Shown here: positions 1 through 7,729 of the stretch, piece after piece | How the letters are laid out: each line of letters starts with the position of its first letter | Position numbering within the stretch: the first letter of the stretch is position 1 | Assembly: GCF_024584705.1 (NCBI RefSeq) | Contig: NZ_CP097384.1 | Coordinates: 4,154,001 to 4,218,000 of the forward strand | Source: Blastopirellula sp. J2-11 | Lineage (GTDB): Bacteria; Planctomycetota; Planctomycetia; Pirellulales; Pirellulaceae | Direction of reading: 5' to 3' | DNA length: 64,000 bases | Program-made: the position numbers and the translations under genes | The notes under the pieces: generated by a model | The model's input: only the letters and a program-made list of their open reading frames with translations | Told to the model about the DNA's origin: nothing | Database searches by the model: none

Positions 1-1284
1 CGCGGCGGACAGCATTTCGTAGGCCGCCTGGACCTCGCCGGTCAAATAGCCGCGAATGTCCATCTCGTGGATGATTCGGTTTTCGGCCGAGACGCCGCCC
101 AGTCGGCGGCGAATATCGATCGCGACGTTTAGCAGATTGCCGCTACCGAAGACTTGCGCGATCTGCGACGGCGGCAACGGGAGACGAGCCCGACGTGACC
201 TGCTTGAGGGAAGATATATATGGATCTGCTCTTGCAGATCGACGCCGTCGCCCAACTGCCGGCTTTCTATATTCGCTTTTTTCCAAAGCTGATCTCTCTT
301 CTCAAGATCGTTCGTATTCGCCGCCTCTTGCCGCATTTTCAGAATGCTCTCTGAGCGTGCGATGATCGAAGGCTCATTGACGATCGACGCCAGCGCGGGG
401 GAAAGTAGGTCGACCAAGTCGTTCGTGACGAGGCTTCGAAACGTCGTGGGAAGCAGGTCCTCTCCCAGGTAAGGTTCGGCGATCACGGTGATCTCGGCGC
501 CATAGCCTTCGCGGGTGTGCCCGCCAGGAAGAATCGATACCGGAATACGGACCAGATTGAGCGAGTAGCCGGGTGAGTCGGCGATGTCGTCCCCTTCATT
601 GATCCGGCGGAGTTCGTGCAGGTGATTCAGATAACGCGACATCTGATCGAGTTGCAGCGTCGGCTCGAGGGCCAGCGTATCGTTACCGAACTCGAATTGA
701 GTGCCGCCAAATGGGGCGGTTCGACTAATCACCGACATTGCTTTTCCGTCTTCTCCCGTGCCGGTAACCACACTCGGATCAGAAATCAGATTTTGAACGG
801 TGGTGGTGGTGCTCCCCGTTGCAGTGGTGGAACCACGGCCGAAAAGCCCCGGAGCACTCTGCTCTCCATTGACGGCGGCCTGCAGAGCGAACGCCATTCC
901 TAGAAAGGCCTGGTCGCTGCGTCTTAGGGCGGCGTTCATGCGCACCTCGAACCCGCCCAGCTGGGTCTCCATGATCTGTTCGTATTCGGCGCGGTGCCGC
1001 ATCAGTCGGCTCTCTCCCCAAATATCGGGATGCTTGGCGACGACTGACCCGTATTTATCCAAATGATGCTCGAGCCAATCGAGTTCGTTGGCCAGCTCTT
1101 CGATGCAGTTGTCCTGATTCGTCTGCGGTTTAGAACGATGTACCGCCTTCAGGGGCGCTCCGAGATATTGGATAAGCTGATGAAGATCCTCCCCCTTCGC
1201 CTGCCTTGCCTGGGGCGTAGGCGGAAGCGCTAGTATCAGTATCGTAAGTACAGTGATTGTAGATTTGAGGTTGGGGCGATCCAT
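1..1284 (-). CDS. Secreted protein of unknown function, C-terminus beyond window
   Basis: An uninterrupted reading frame of 428 codons runs from an ATG at 1284 leftwards off the window edge, so the C-terminus is not visible. The N-terminus (MDRPNLKSTITVLTILILAL, then PPTPQARQAKGED) looks like a signal peptide. The mature part is rich in charged helices, has a Gly/Ser/Thr stretch near residues 150-165, and then a region on Leu-rich helices with IPVSILPGGHTREGYGAEI. I do not recognise the family. The lack of any stop over 1.28 kb, sensible amino-acid composition and the secretory start make it a real gene. Nothing in the sequence links it to the neighbouring protease genes. Confidence 0.75.
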   Translation of the reverse strand, partial: MDRPNLKSTITVLTILILALPPTPQARQAKGEDLHQLIQYLGAPLKAVHRSKPQTNQDNCIEELANELDWLEHHLDKYGSVVAKHPDIWGESRLMRHRAEYEQIMETQLGGFEVRMNAALRRSDQAFLGMAFALQAAVNGEQSAPGLFGRGSTTATGSTTTTVQNLISDPSVVTGTGEDGKAMSVISRTAPFGGTQFEFGNDTLALEPTLQLDQMSRYLNHLHELRRINEGDDIADSPGYSLNLVRIPVSILPGGHTREGYGAEITVIAEPYLGEDLLPTTFRSLVTNDLVDLLSPALASIVNEPSIIARSESILKMRQEAANTNDLEKRDQLWKKANIESRQLGDGVDLQEQIHIYLPSSRSRRARLPLPPSQIAQVFGSGNLLNVAIDIRRRLGGVSAENRIIHEMDIRGYLTGEVQAAYEMLSAA

Positions 1285-1288
1285 CGTT

Positions 1289-1767
1289 GTTTCCTGTGCG
1301 GTAAGTTGCGATCCATCTAACGAAACGGCAGTGCGTCAACAATTTGCGTGACGCCGCAAGAAAGAAACCGCATATTCAGAAAACTCTATCGGACCCTCCT
1401 TGGCGGTATATTTAGAAATATACGCGAGGGGAGCACCATTTGTATGGGAGACGCCAGCACTGCAACGCTTGCTGTTGGTCGTGCGCGCGGCAACAGTCGA
1501 GTGCCGATCAAGCGGCTGGGATGGTTGGCGCGCTGTCTCCCCACGGGCGCGCGACTTAACGCTAGCATCGGTAGATGCGGCCGATGCTTTCGCAAACGCA
1601 CCAGTTCACTGAAAAGTAGAAACGCCGGCCAAACAAGAACCGCCGGCATTCTCGCCTCGGCGTCCCGGCATCTATCGTTCGCAGGACGCCAATCCTCTTC
1701 GACTCTTCAGAACGTCGTCTCCAATTAGTCGACTAGCTCGGCCGGCTATACGAGGCGCACCTGGGAA
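1289..1767. other. Intergenic stretch, no convincing gene
   Basis: About 480 bases lie between the start of the secreted protein and the stop of the metalloprotease gene. Open frames exist on both strands (the longest 126 codons on the plus strand from 1348) but their products are Arg/Ser-rich, show no motif and look like chance reading frames. The stretch should hold the promoter of the leftward secreted-protein gene. No clear terminator is seen. Confidence 0.5.
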
Positions 1768-2721
1768 CTACTTGAACTCGAAATCCCAATCGTCGTCGTC
1801 AACAGCGGAGAAACCAGCGCCGCTGCCGCCAAACGCGTTATCCGACTTGGGATAGATCTCGCCCATGAAACGATAGTCGGTTGAATTGATATCGTCTCCC
1901 CCCAGAATCGGCTCCCCATCCTTGGTAATCTCGCCAGGAAGCTGATAACACATGATCGAAGTCTGATCAGCTGGAGTTCGCATGAGCGACTTCTCATCAA
2001 GCGGCGTCAAGACTTGCTGATCGACCATGGCCTGGCTCCAACCTTGGGTTCGCAGGAAATAGGCGTAGGCTTTGTTCTTGTCGATCCGTTTCACGAGATC
2101 TTTCCGCATATGTTCGTGCGGACATCCGAGCGTGTGCCCCGTTTCATGGCGAACGACGCGCAAGTATTCGCTTTCCGGTGTGTTCATCGTGAAACCTTGT
2201 AGATTCATCGTCTGACGGTTCTGAGGTATCAGCAGCACGTCAGTTCCCAAATAGGACCAATATCCGCCGCCTCCGCGGGAGATGCGAACTTCGCCGGTAC
2301 CGTTCGTTTCAGCGAAACTAATTCCGCTGGTTTGGTTCCACGCGTTCATATGTTGCAAGATTCGGCGACGTAGCTGCGTCGAGGTCGTCTCCATAAAACT
2401 GACCGACAATTGCCGAGGCTGCGATCCCCAAAACTTCGAGGTCAGCACCGCAATTCGCGCCGGAGTCAAGTCAAAGCTCGCCCCCAACGCGGCCATCGGC
2501 CCCATCTGCGGAGCGTTCATCGGATTCACCTCCACCGCGACGTCGGCCGATTTCTCAAGCAGACGAGGGGGGAGCGATTTGGGCGTGCAAACCGGAAATC
2601 TCTCGAACGAAACGGAACCATCATCGTCATCATCCTGGCCGCCCCCCTGCTCTGCTTTATTGGCGAGCTCGGCAATCTTGCGAAGCAACTCATACAATTC
2701 AGTTTTTTTCATCTTCTTCAA
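1768..2721 (-). CDS. Astacin-like M12 zinc metalloprotease, no signal peptide
   Basis: This 317-residue protein carries the complete metzincin zinc signature HETGHTLGCPH (HExxHxxGxxH) and a downstream Met-turn SIMCYQLP, the diagnostic pair of peptidase family M12A (astacin-like). The N-terminus is a short charged helix (MKKMKKTELYELLRKIAELA) followed by a Gly/Asp-rich linker, not a signal peptide, so the enzyme probably acts in the cytoplasm or leaves by a non-Sec route. The C-terminus is again Asp-rich (DDDDWDFEF). It is transcribed away from the papain-type gene at 3064, with a shared 340-bp divergent promoter region. Known astacins are usually secreted endopeptidases with a propeptide; here the role is inferred to be part of a multi-protease cluster. 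Confidence 0.88.
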   Translation of the reverse strand: MKKMKKTELYELLRKIAELANKAEQGGGQDDDDDGSVSFERFPVCTPKSLPPRLLEKSADVAVEVNPMNAPQMGPMAALGASFDLTPARIAVLTSKFWGSQPRQLSVSFMETTSTQLRRRILQHMNAWNQTSGISFAETNGTGEVRISRGGGGYWSYLGTDVLLIPQNRQTMNLQGFTMNTPESEYLRVVRHETGHTLGCPHEHMRKDLVKRIDKNKAYAYFLRTQGWSQAMVDQQVLTPLDEKSLMRTPADQTSIMCYQLPGEITKDGEPILGGDDINSTDYRFMGEIYPKSDNAFGGSGAGFSAVDDDDWDFEFK

Positions 2722-3063
2722 TCCTAACTGGCGTCAACGAACGAGGGTCCGCAATTCAGAGACGGAGCGCCCAACTACGAGATCTTATTAAGCGCCTATG
2801 CGCACATAAAAGCATCAGACCTTCTAGTCCAACCGAAATCAACAACTTCTCGTGCGAGCATCGTTCGAATCCCTTAACTTCACACCTCCCTAACGCGACT
2901 CCCACACCAACTACGCTTCCAGCGCCTCAGTTTGCTTTACACACAAACCAATTTCTCTCATACGTTATCCTTGCACATGTCAGCCCTATCGAATTCACTA
3001 TAAGACGAAATAGCGTCTTAAACTTGCGACCGCCACCCGACTTTACCACGGAGATTCGTCACC
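2722..3063. promoter_or_regulatory. Divergent intergenic region between two protease genes
   Basis: This 342-bp AT-richer stretch separates the leftward M12 protease gene from the rightward C1 protease gene and must carry promoters for both. The inverted pair TAAGACG and CGTCTTA at 3002-3008 and 3014-3020, about 40 bp before the C1 gene, could be an operator. No -35/-10 box is convincing by eye. Confidence 0.4.
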
Positions 3064-5124
3064 ATGGCCAAGCGAAAAGAGATCAAGAAATCGCCGAAGA
3101 CGACTCGCTCCACCGCCGACGAACGACGTCCTCCGGAAGACGAACCGACGTCGCATTTGATCAATCGCAAATTCGATGCGGTGCCTGATCGGATCGATAT
3201 CCGCGACTGGATTTACCAGCCCCATTTGCAACCGCTGCCCGATCAAGTGATAAGTTGCAATGACGTCCCGATGATTCTCGATCAAGGCGTCGAGGGAGCT
3301 TGCACGGGATTTGCGCTCGCCGCCGTGATTAACTTTCACCTCAAGCGTCGTAACCTGAAACGTTTCGTCAGTCCGCGAATGCTTTATGAGATCGCCCGAC
3401 GTTACGACGAATGGCCTGGCGAAGACTATGAGGGTTCATCGGCGCGTGGCGCGGTCAAAGGTTGGATCGCACATGGCGTATGCGAAGAGCATGACTGGCA
3501 ATACCAGGCTGCCGGCATTCAGCATTTCACCAAAGACATCGCCCAAAAAAGCCTGGCCAACCCTGGCGGCTCCTATTATCGCGTCTCCCATCGCGAGGTG
3601 CGAGACATGCATGCCGCGATCGTCGAGAACGGCTGCCTATACATGACGCTCATGGTTCACCAGGGCTGGCAGGAACCGGTTGGCTCTGACGATCCGAAAT
3701 ACGACATCGTCTACGTTGAAAACGGCAATCTGCGGAAACGCCGATTTCCGGTGATTCATCGTCGCGGCCGCGCTACTGGCGGACACGCCGTCGCCATCGT
3801 CGGCTACACGCACGACGGATTCATTATTCAAAATTCGTGGGGTACCGATTGGGGGCACGAAGGTTTCGCCCTGCTGCCGTACGAAGACTACTTGCTGCAC
3901 GCGACCGACGTCTGGGTGGTTCAGTTGGGCGTTCCAGTACGCCTGAATCTGTGGGAGCAAGCTCAGGGCGCCGACGTTTCCTCCGGGCTTCACCGCGCGG
4001 CGGCGGCGATTCCGCTAGAGGCGATCCGTCCTTACGTCATCAATCTTGGAAACAACGGCGAACTCTCTTCGACCGGACGCTATTGGACCACTTCGGAAGA
4101 TATCGATCGACTCATCACCAAAGAGATTCCCGAACAGACGAAAGACTGGGACAAGATTCGGATCCTCCTCTATCTGCACGGAGGCCTGAACAGCGCTGAC
4201 TATAGCGCTCGCCGCGTCATATCCTACAAGAACAAGATGCTGGCCAATCAAATCTATCCCTTGAATATCATGTGGGAGACCGGCTTTCAGGAGACCCTGC
4301 TGCATGCTTTTGAAGATTTATTCGTCGACGCCGACGATCGGGCTACAGGGCCTGCCGCCTGGATAAAGCGGTTTCGCGAAGGACTATTGGAAGCCAAAGA
4401 CCGTTCGATCGAGATGACCGTCGCACTTCCGGGAACGGCGTTGTGGGACGAAATGAAGGAAAACGCGAAACTCGCATCAAGACACCCCAAGGCGAAGGGG
4501 GGAATGCAGATCCTTTCCAAGCGGGTGGCGGACCTTCTCAAGAGTCTCGGCGATAAGGTAGATTCGTCGCCCGAACTCCACGTAATCGGTCATAGTGCAG
4601 GCGCCATATTCGCCGCTTATGCCCTTGACGAAATGGCCAAGTCAGGCGTTCCACTGAAGTCGATACAGCTGTTCGCACCGGCGATTACCGTCGAAGAATT
4701 CAAGAAGTTAGTCGTTCCCCATATCGAAAACAAAGACTGTCCGTTACCGACGCTCTACCTGCTCAGCGACGCCGGCGAGCGGGACGACACGGTGGGGCCC
4801 TACGGAAAATCGCTGCTCTACCTGGTAAGCAACGCATTCGAAGGAAAACGTGAGACGCCGCTACTGGGGATGCAACGGTTTGTGCAGCCGACCGAAGATG
4901 CTACCGAATATGTCGACCCTATGATGAACGTGCTCTTCTCTAAGAAGGTCGATGAACTCTGCAGTGTGGTTATCAGCGGCGCCGACGGCAAGCCAGGCGA
5001 GCGATCGCAGAGCAACTCACACGGCGGCTTCGACGACGATCCCGCCACGCTCAACTCGGCCCTGTATCGCATTCTGCGAACGGAGCCGAAACACAAATTC
5101 GAGGTTCGTGACCTTCAGTTTTGA
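3064..5124 (+). CDS. Papain-like C1 peptidase fused to alpha/beta hydrolase
   Basis: The 686-residue protein has two enzymes in one chain. Residues about 35-290 are a papain-fold C1 peptidase: oxyanion/nucleophile region DQGVEGACTGFA with Cys80, general base His241 in GGHAVAIVGY, and Asn257 in IQNSWGTDWG. Residues about 320-640 are an alpha/beta hydrolase: oxyanion strand LLYLHGGLNS near 368-377 and nucleophile elbow GHSAG with Ser511. There is no signal peptide; the first 30 residues are Lys/Arg/Glu-rich and probably disordered. A weak GGAG lies about 11 bases before the ATG. Both families are well known separately; the fusion, next to an M12 protease and near a metacaspase, suggests a regulated intracellular hydrolase. 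The substrate is unknown. Confidence 0.85.
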   Translation: MAKRKEIKKSPKTTRSTADERRPPEDEPTSHLINRKFDAVPDRIDIRDWIYQPHLQPLPDQVISCNDVPMILDQGVEGACTGFALAAVINFHLKRRNLKRFVSPRMLYEIARRYDEWPGEDYEGSSARGAVKGWIAHGVCEEHDWQYQAAGIQHFTKDIAQKSLANPGGSYYRVSHREVRDMHAAIVENGCLYMTLMVHQGWQEPVGSDDPKYDIVYVENGNLRKRRFPVIHRRGRATGGHAVAIVGYTHDGFIIQNSWGTDWGHEGFALLPYEDYLLHATDVWVVQLGVPVRLNLWEQAQGADVSSGLHRAAAAIPLEAIRPYVINLGNNGELSSTGRYWTTSEDIDRLITKEIPEQTKDWDKIRILLYLHGGLNSADYSARRVISYKNKMLANQIYPLNIMWETGFQETLLHAFEDLFVDADDRATGPAAWIKRFREGLLEAKDRSIEMTVALPGTALWDEMKENAKLASRHPKAKGGMQILSKRVADLLKSLGDKVDSSPELHVIGHSAGAIFAAYALDEMAKSGVPLKSIQLFAPAITVEEFKKLVVPHIENKDCPLPTLYLLSDAGERDDTVGPYGKSLLYLVSNAFEGKRETPLLGMQRFVQPTEDATEYVDPMMNVLFSKKVDELCSVVISGADGKPGERSQSNSHGGFDDDPATLNSALYRILRTEPKHKFEVRDLQF

Positions 5125-5252
5125 CGAAGGCCGGTCGAGCAGCAAGTTTGCGGCGAGTCGCGTCTTGTGTCTGGCGGGATTTTCCGGCCACCGATGCTGG
5201 GCTACCAACTCTTGGATTGCTTGTGGTAGAAGCGTTCCCGCTGCCGCGGCAT
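5115..5252 (-). pseudogene. Relic of a tyrosine-recombinase gene (5-prime end only)
   Basis: Read on the minus strand from the ATG at 5252, the sequence gives MPRQRERFYHKQSKSW, then a stop codon, then PSIGGRKIP. The intact integrase at 41679-42677 begins MPRQPKPFYRKQTKSWYCSI and continues AGRQIPLGK. The match includes the start codon and about 25 codons, with a TAC or similar codon changed to TAG. After about 40 codons the similarity stops near the end of the C1 protease gene. This is therefore a truncated, dead copy of the same integrase family, marking an old integration boundary next to the protease cluster. Confidence 0.75.
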
Positions 5253-5480
5253 GAATCGCCGCCGCGAAGCGGAGAAGCAAGAGGGACCACGAAGCGTAAA
5301 TACAATTCTCCAGAGTCAGACTGAGAATCGAATGTGCACACTATCAGATGGGGCCCTGAAAATATGTCACCAATATGTCTCCATTCCGGGCGCCACCTCA
5401 CATGGACAATTGGCTGCCCAAAAATAGCCTAGTTTTTTCATTCTCATCTTTCATCGGTTCAGCAAATTCTCTGCGTCCCG
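5253..5480. other. Intergenic stretch between integrase relic and repeat
   Basis: About 230 bases upstream of the dead integrase start. I see no gene, only the short direct pair AATATGTCACC / AATATGTCTCC near 5361-5380. Confidence 0.4.
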
Positions 5481-5596
5481 AATGGAGCCGGGAATTGCTG
5501 CAACTCTTTGTTTCTCGAGACTTTTTGCGATTTTCGACTCCAAGATTTCCATGACTTGGACGATTTCTGTGGCGTTTCGTGCATTAATTCGTGCAC
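5481..5596 (+). repeat. Left copy of ~116-bp direct repeat (copy A)
   Basis: This stretch aligns without gaps to 13938-14053. The first 17 bases (AATGGAGCCGGGAATTG) and the last 24 are identical, and the middle ~75 bases are diverged but still recognisable (for example TTTCTC, GATTTCCA). The last part (5573-5595) contains the direct repeat CGTGCA-TTAATT-CGTGCA preceded by CGTTT. A near-identical 23-bp version sits at 42688-42710 just before the functional integrase gene. The arrangement suggests an attachment-site or recombinase-binding end of a mobile cassette. Confidence 0.7.
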
Positions 5597-5627
5597 GGAT
5601 ATTTCCCTGGACACTTTTGCCAAAGTT

Positions 5628-5638
5628 GCATCTGGCTC
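5628..5638. repeat. Left 11-bp target duplication of IS4 element
   Basis: GCATCTGGCTC at 5628-5638 is repeated exactly at 7206-7216 on the other side of the insertion sequence. IS4-family elements commonly duplicate about 9-13 bp of target. Confidence 0.85.
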
Positions 5639-7205
5639 GAATGGCACGAGCTTAAAGCCTCCGCCCCAGGATGCGGTAACCGTCGAAAGGTGCTGTCGCA
5701 AGATCTTGCGACAGCAGGTGCTCGTCACTGCAACTTAGCGAGATGATTTGAAAAGACGGCGGAGCTTCGCTGAATTGGTGGTGTAACAATCGCCGTTTCA
5801 GGAGGCCCCGCCGTGTCTGATCAGTTTAACGCTTCGCCGCAGGAAGTTCAAAGCAAGTTCCGTAACGTTTCGATCTTCGTCAGCGAGTTGCTGCTGCCCA
5901 ACGGCGTTGTCACCGCGATCTGTCAAGAGATCGGCTTCTCGTTTCGGCAGCGCATCTATTCGCCGATGGTCGTCGTGTGGATGTTCGTCATGCAGACGCT
6001 GTCAGCCGATCATAGTTGTCAGCAAGTCGTCACTCGTCTCAACGCCTGGCGAATGGCGCAGGGGCTGCCGCGCTGCAGCGGCGACACCACTTCCTATTGC
6101 CAAGCGCGGCGCCGCTTGCCGATTGCATTGTTTCAACGACTGCTCGCTTGGACGGCGCGAAAGTGCGATGAAGCTGGCGTCGGCGATTGGCGGTTCCAGG
6201 GACGCGAAGTGGTCATCGTCGACGGCACGACCGTCACGATGGCTGACACCCGCGCGAATCAAACCGCCTATCCGCAAATGAAAAGCCAGAAGCCTGGCTG
6301 CGGCTTCCCCTTGACGCGGATCGTGCATCTCTTTTCGTTAGCGACCGGCGCGGCGACGATGTTTGCGATGGGACGTTACGCCGGCAAGGAGACAGGCGAG
6401 ACGTCACTGTTGCGAACGCTCTTGTCGCAGTTTCACTCGGGAGAAATCGTGCTCGCCGATCGTTACTACGCCAGCTTCTGGCTGCTCGCTTTATCGGAAC
6501 TGCGCGGGATCGATATCGTGGCTCGCGCGCACCATCTTCGCAAAATCGACTTTCGCCGAGGCTTGCGCCAAGGGGACTGCGATCAGGTCGTGAGCTATTC
6601 GAAGCCGCAGCGGCCGACGTGGATGACGCAGCGGGAATATGAAAGCTACCCGTCGTCGATTCTCGTACGTCACTTGCGATATCAAGTCACGCAGCGCGGA
6701 TTTCGGACGCGTCAAATCACGTTGGCGACGACGCTGCTACAGGCTGACGTTTATCGAGCGGAAGACTTGGCCGATTTGTATCGTCGCCGCTGGCAAGCGG
6801 AGTTGCATATCCGGAGCTTGAAAACGCAAATGCAAATGGACCACCTCCGCTGCAAAAGTCCGGCGATGGTTGTGAAGGAACTTCACTGCCACATGATCGG
6901 CTACAATCTGGTGCGGGCCGCGATGCTGGCGACGGCGTTGAAATTTCGCCTGCCTCCGTGGCGGCTCAGCTTTACCGGAGCGATGCAAGCGATCGAAGAG
7001 TTCGCCGCCGCACTCCGCTGGAACACGAAGCAACAAGAGTCCCAGTGGGAAAACCTCTTGCAAACGATCCGCCAACTGGAAGTCGGCGCTCGCCCTGACC
7101 GGAATGAACCACGAGAACTTAAACGGCGGCCGAAAGCGTATAAACTAATGCAAACGCCTCGAAATCGTTACGCAACAGCGGCTTAGAGTTAAGCTCGTGC
7201 CATTC
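5639..7205 (+). mobile_element. Complete IS4-family insertion sequence, 1567 bp
   Basis: The element begins GAATGGCACGAGCTTAA at 5639 and ends with the exact reverse complement of these 17 bases at 7189-7205. It is flanked by the 11-bp direct repeat GCATCTGGCTC and encodes one transposase. It inserted about 30 bp beyond copy A of the 116-bp repeat, splitting intergenic DNA rather than a visible gene. Intact ends, intact target duplication and an intact transposase point to a recent insertion. Confidence 0.9.
5813..7186 (+). CDS. IS4-family DDE transposase
   Basis: The 457-residue protein shows the IS4-family catalytic set: Asp137 in VIVDGTT, Asp216 in IVLADRYY, and the Y-(2)-R-(3)-E-(6)-K signature at Tyr323, Arg326, Glu330 and Lys337 (LYRRRWQAELHIRSLK). 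Length and the N-terminal helical DNA-binding part fit the family. The start is preceded by AGGAGG in GGAGGCCCCGCCGTG; the annotated start is that GTG. It is the only gene of the element bounded at 5639-7205 and appears functional. Confidence 0.93.
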   Translation: MSDQFNASPQEVQSKFRNVSIFVSELLLPNGVVTAICQEIGFSFRQRIYSPMVVVWMFVMQTLSADHSCQQVVTRLNAWRMAQGLPRCSGDTTSYCQARRRLPIALFQRLLAWTARKCDEAGVGDWRFQGREVVIVDGTTVTMADTRANQTAYPQMKSQKPGCGFPLTRIVHLFSLATGAATMFAMGRYAGKETGETSLLRTLLSQFHSGEIVLADRYYASFWLLALSELRGIDIVARAHHLRKIDFRRGLRQGDCDQVVSYSKPQRPTWMTQREYESYPSSILVRHLRYQVTQRGFRTRQITLATTLLQADVYRAEDLADLYRRRWQAELHIRSLKTQMQMDHLRCKSPAMVVKELHCHMIGYNLVRAAMLATALKFRLPPWRLSFTGAMQAIEEFAAALRWNTKQQESQWENLLQTIRQLEVGARPDRNEPRELKRRPKAYKLMQTPRNRYATAA

Positions 7206-7216
7206 GCATCTGGCTC
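7206..7216. repeat. Right 11-bp target duplication of IS4 element
   Basis: Exact second copy of GCATCTGGCTC directly after the right inverted repeat of the IS4 element. Confidence 0.85.
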
Positions 7217-7729
7217 TTTTTGTTTGTGGCAGGAAGTGACTCCTCGACCGTGGGTTCGAATCCCTTTTCGCCCATCTTTTTTTTACACTTATCTTGCAGT
7301 TTCGCCGCCTTCGAACCTTCCGTTAATCTCGCTGGTCCAGCTTTACTGTACCCATTCTGTATCAAGTCGAAAAAACGCAAATGTCATCTCGTCACCTCTG
7401 AACGGCCATTCTCAAACGAACCAAGAGGACAAGAAAATTTATCTGGCTTAACACCGAAGAGACTTGGAGTTAGCACTTATCGTCGAGATATGCTAACTGT
7501 GACCGATGCAAGTTGACGGCTGAAGCGAAATTATCTCTGGCCGTTCGTTCAATGTCGCTCATTCGAAAATTTGAACGCGCTTTGATACCGCATCACGAAG
7601 CATAGGTCCGGCCCATGCAGGCCCGAGCTGCGATCGCAGCGGCAACGCGTTACGACCTTCCACGAGCATGGCTTGGCTAAGCGACTACGCGAATCAATTG
7701 GCAGATACAACCGCTTTAAGGCGTCACCT
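7217..7729. other. Non-coding stretch with tRNA 3-prime-end-like relic
   Basis: About 510 bases between the IS4 element and the stop of the metacaspase gene. At 7250-7274 the plus strand reads GTGGGTTCGAATCCC then TTTTCGCCCA, which resembles a tRNA T-arm plus the acceptor 3-prime strand, followed by a run of T. No 5-prime half is present. Only three of five T-stem pairs form, so it is a decayed fragment. It resembles the 3-prime end of the tRNA-Val at 42775 (GGGTTCGAGTCCC...TCGCCCA). The rest shows no gene. Confidence 0.45.

Noticed and set aside
1348-1728. 126-codon plus-strand frame
   Set aside because: Product is Arg/Ser-rich without domains, lies antisense to nothing, and lacks a good ribosome-binding site; looks like chance in GC-rich DNA.
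5508-5738. 76-codon frame across copy A and the IS4 left end
   Set aside because: It runs through the insertion-sequence boundary and target duplication and is only a by-product of the repeat.
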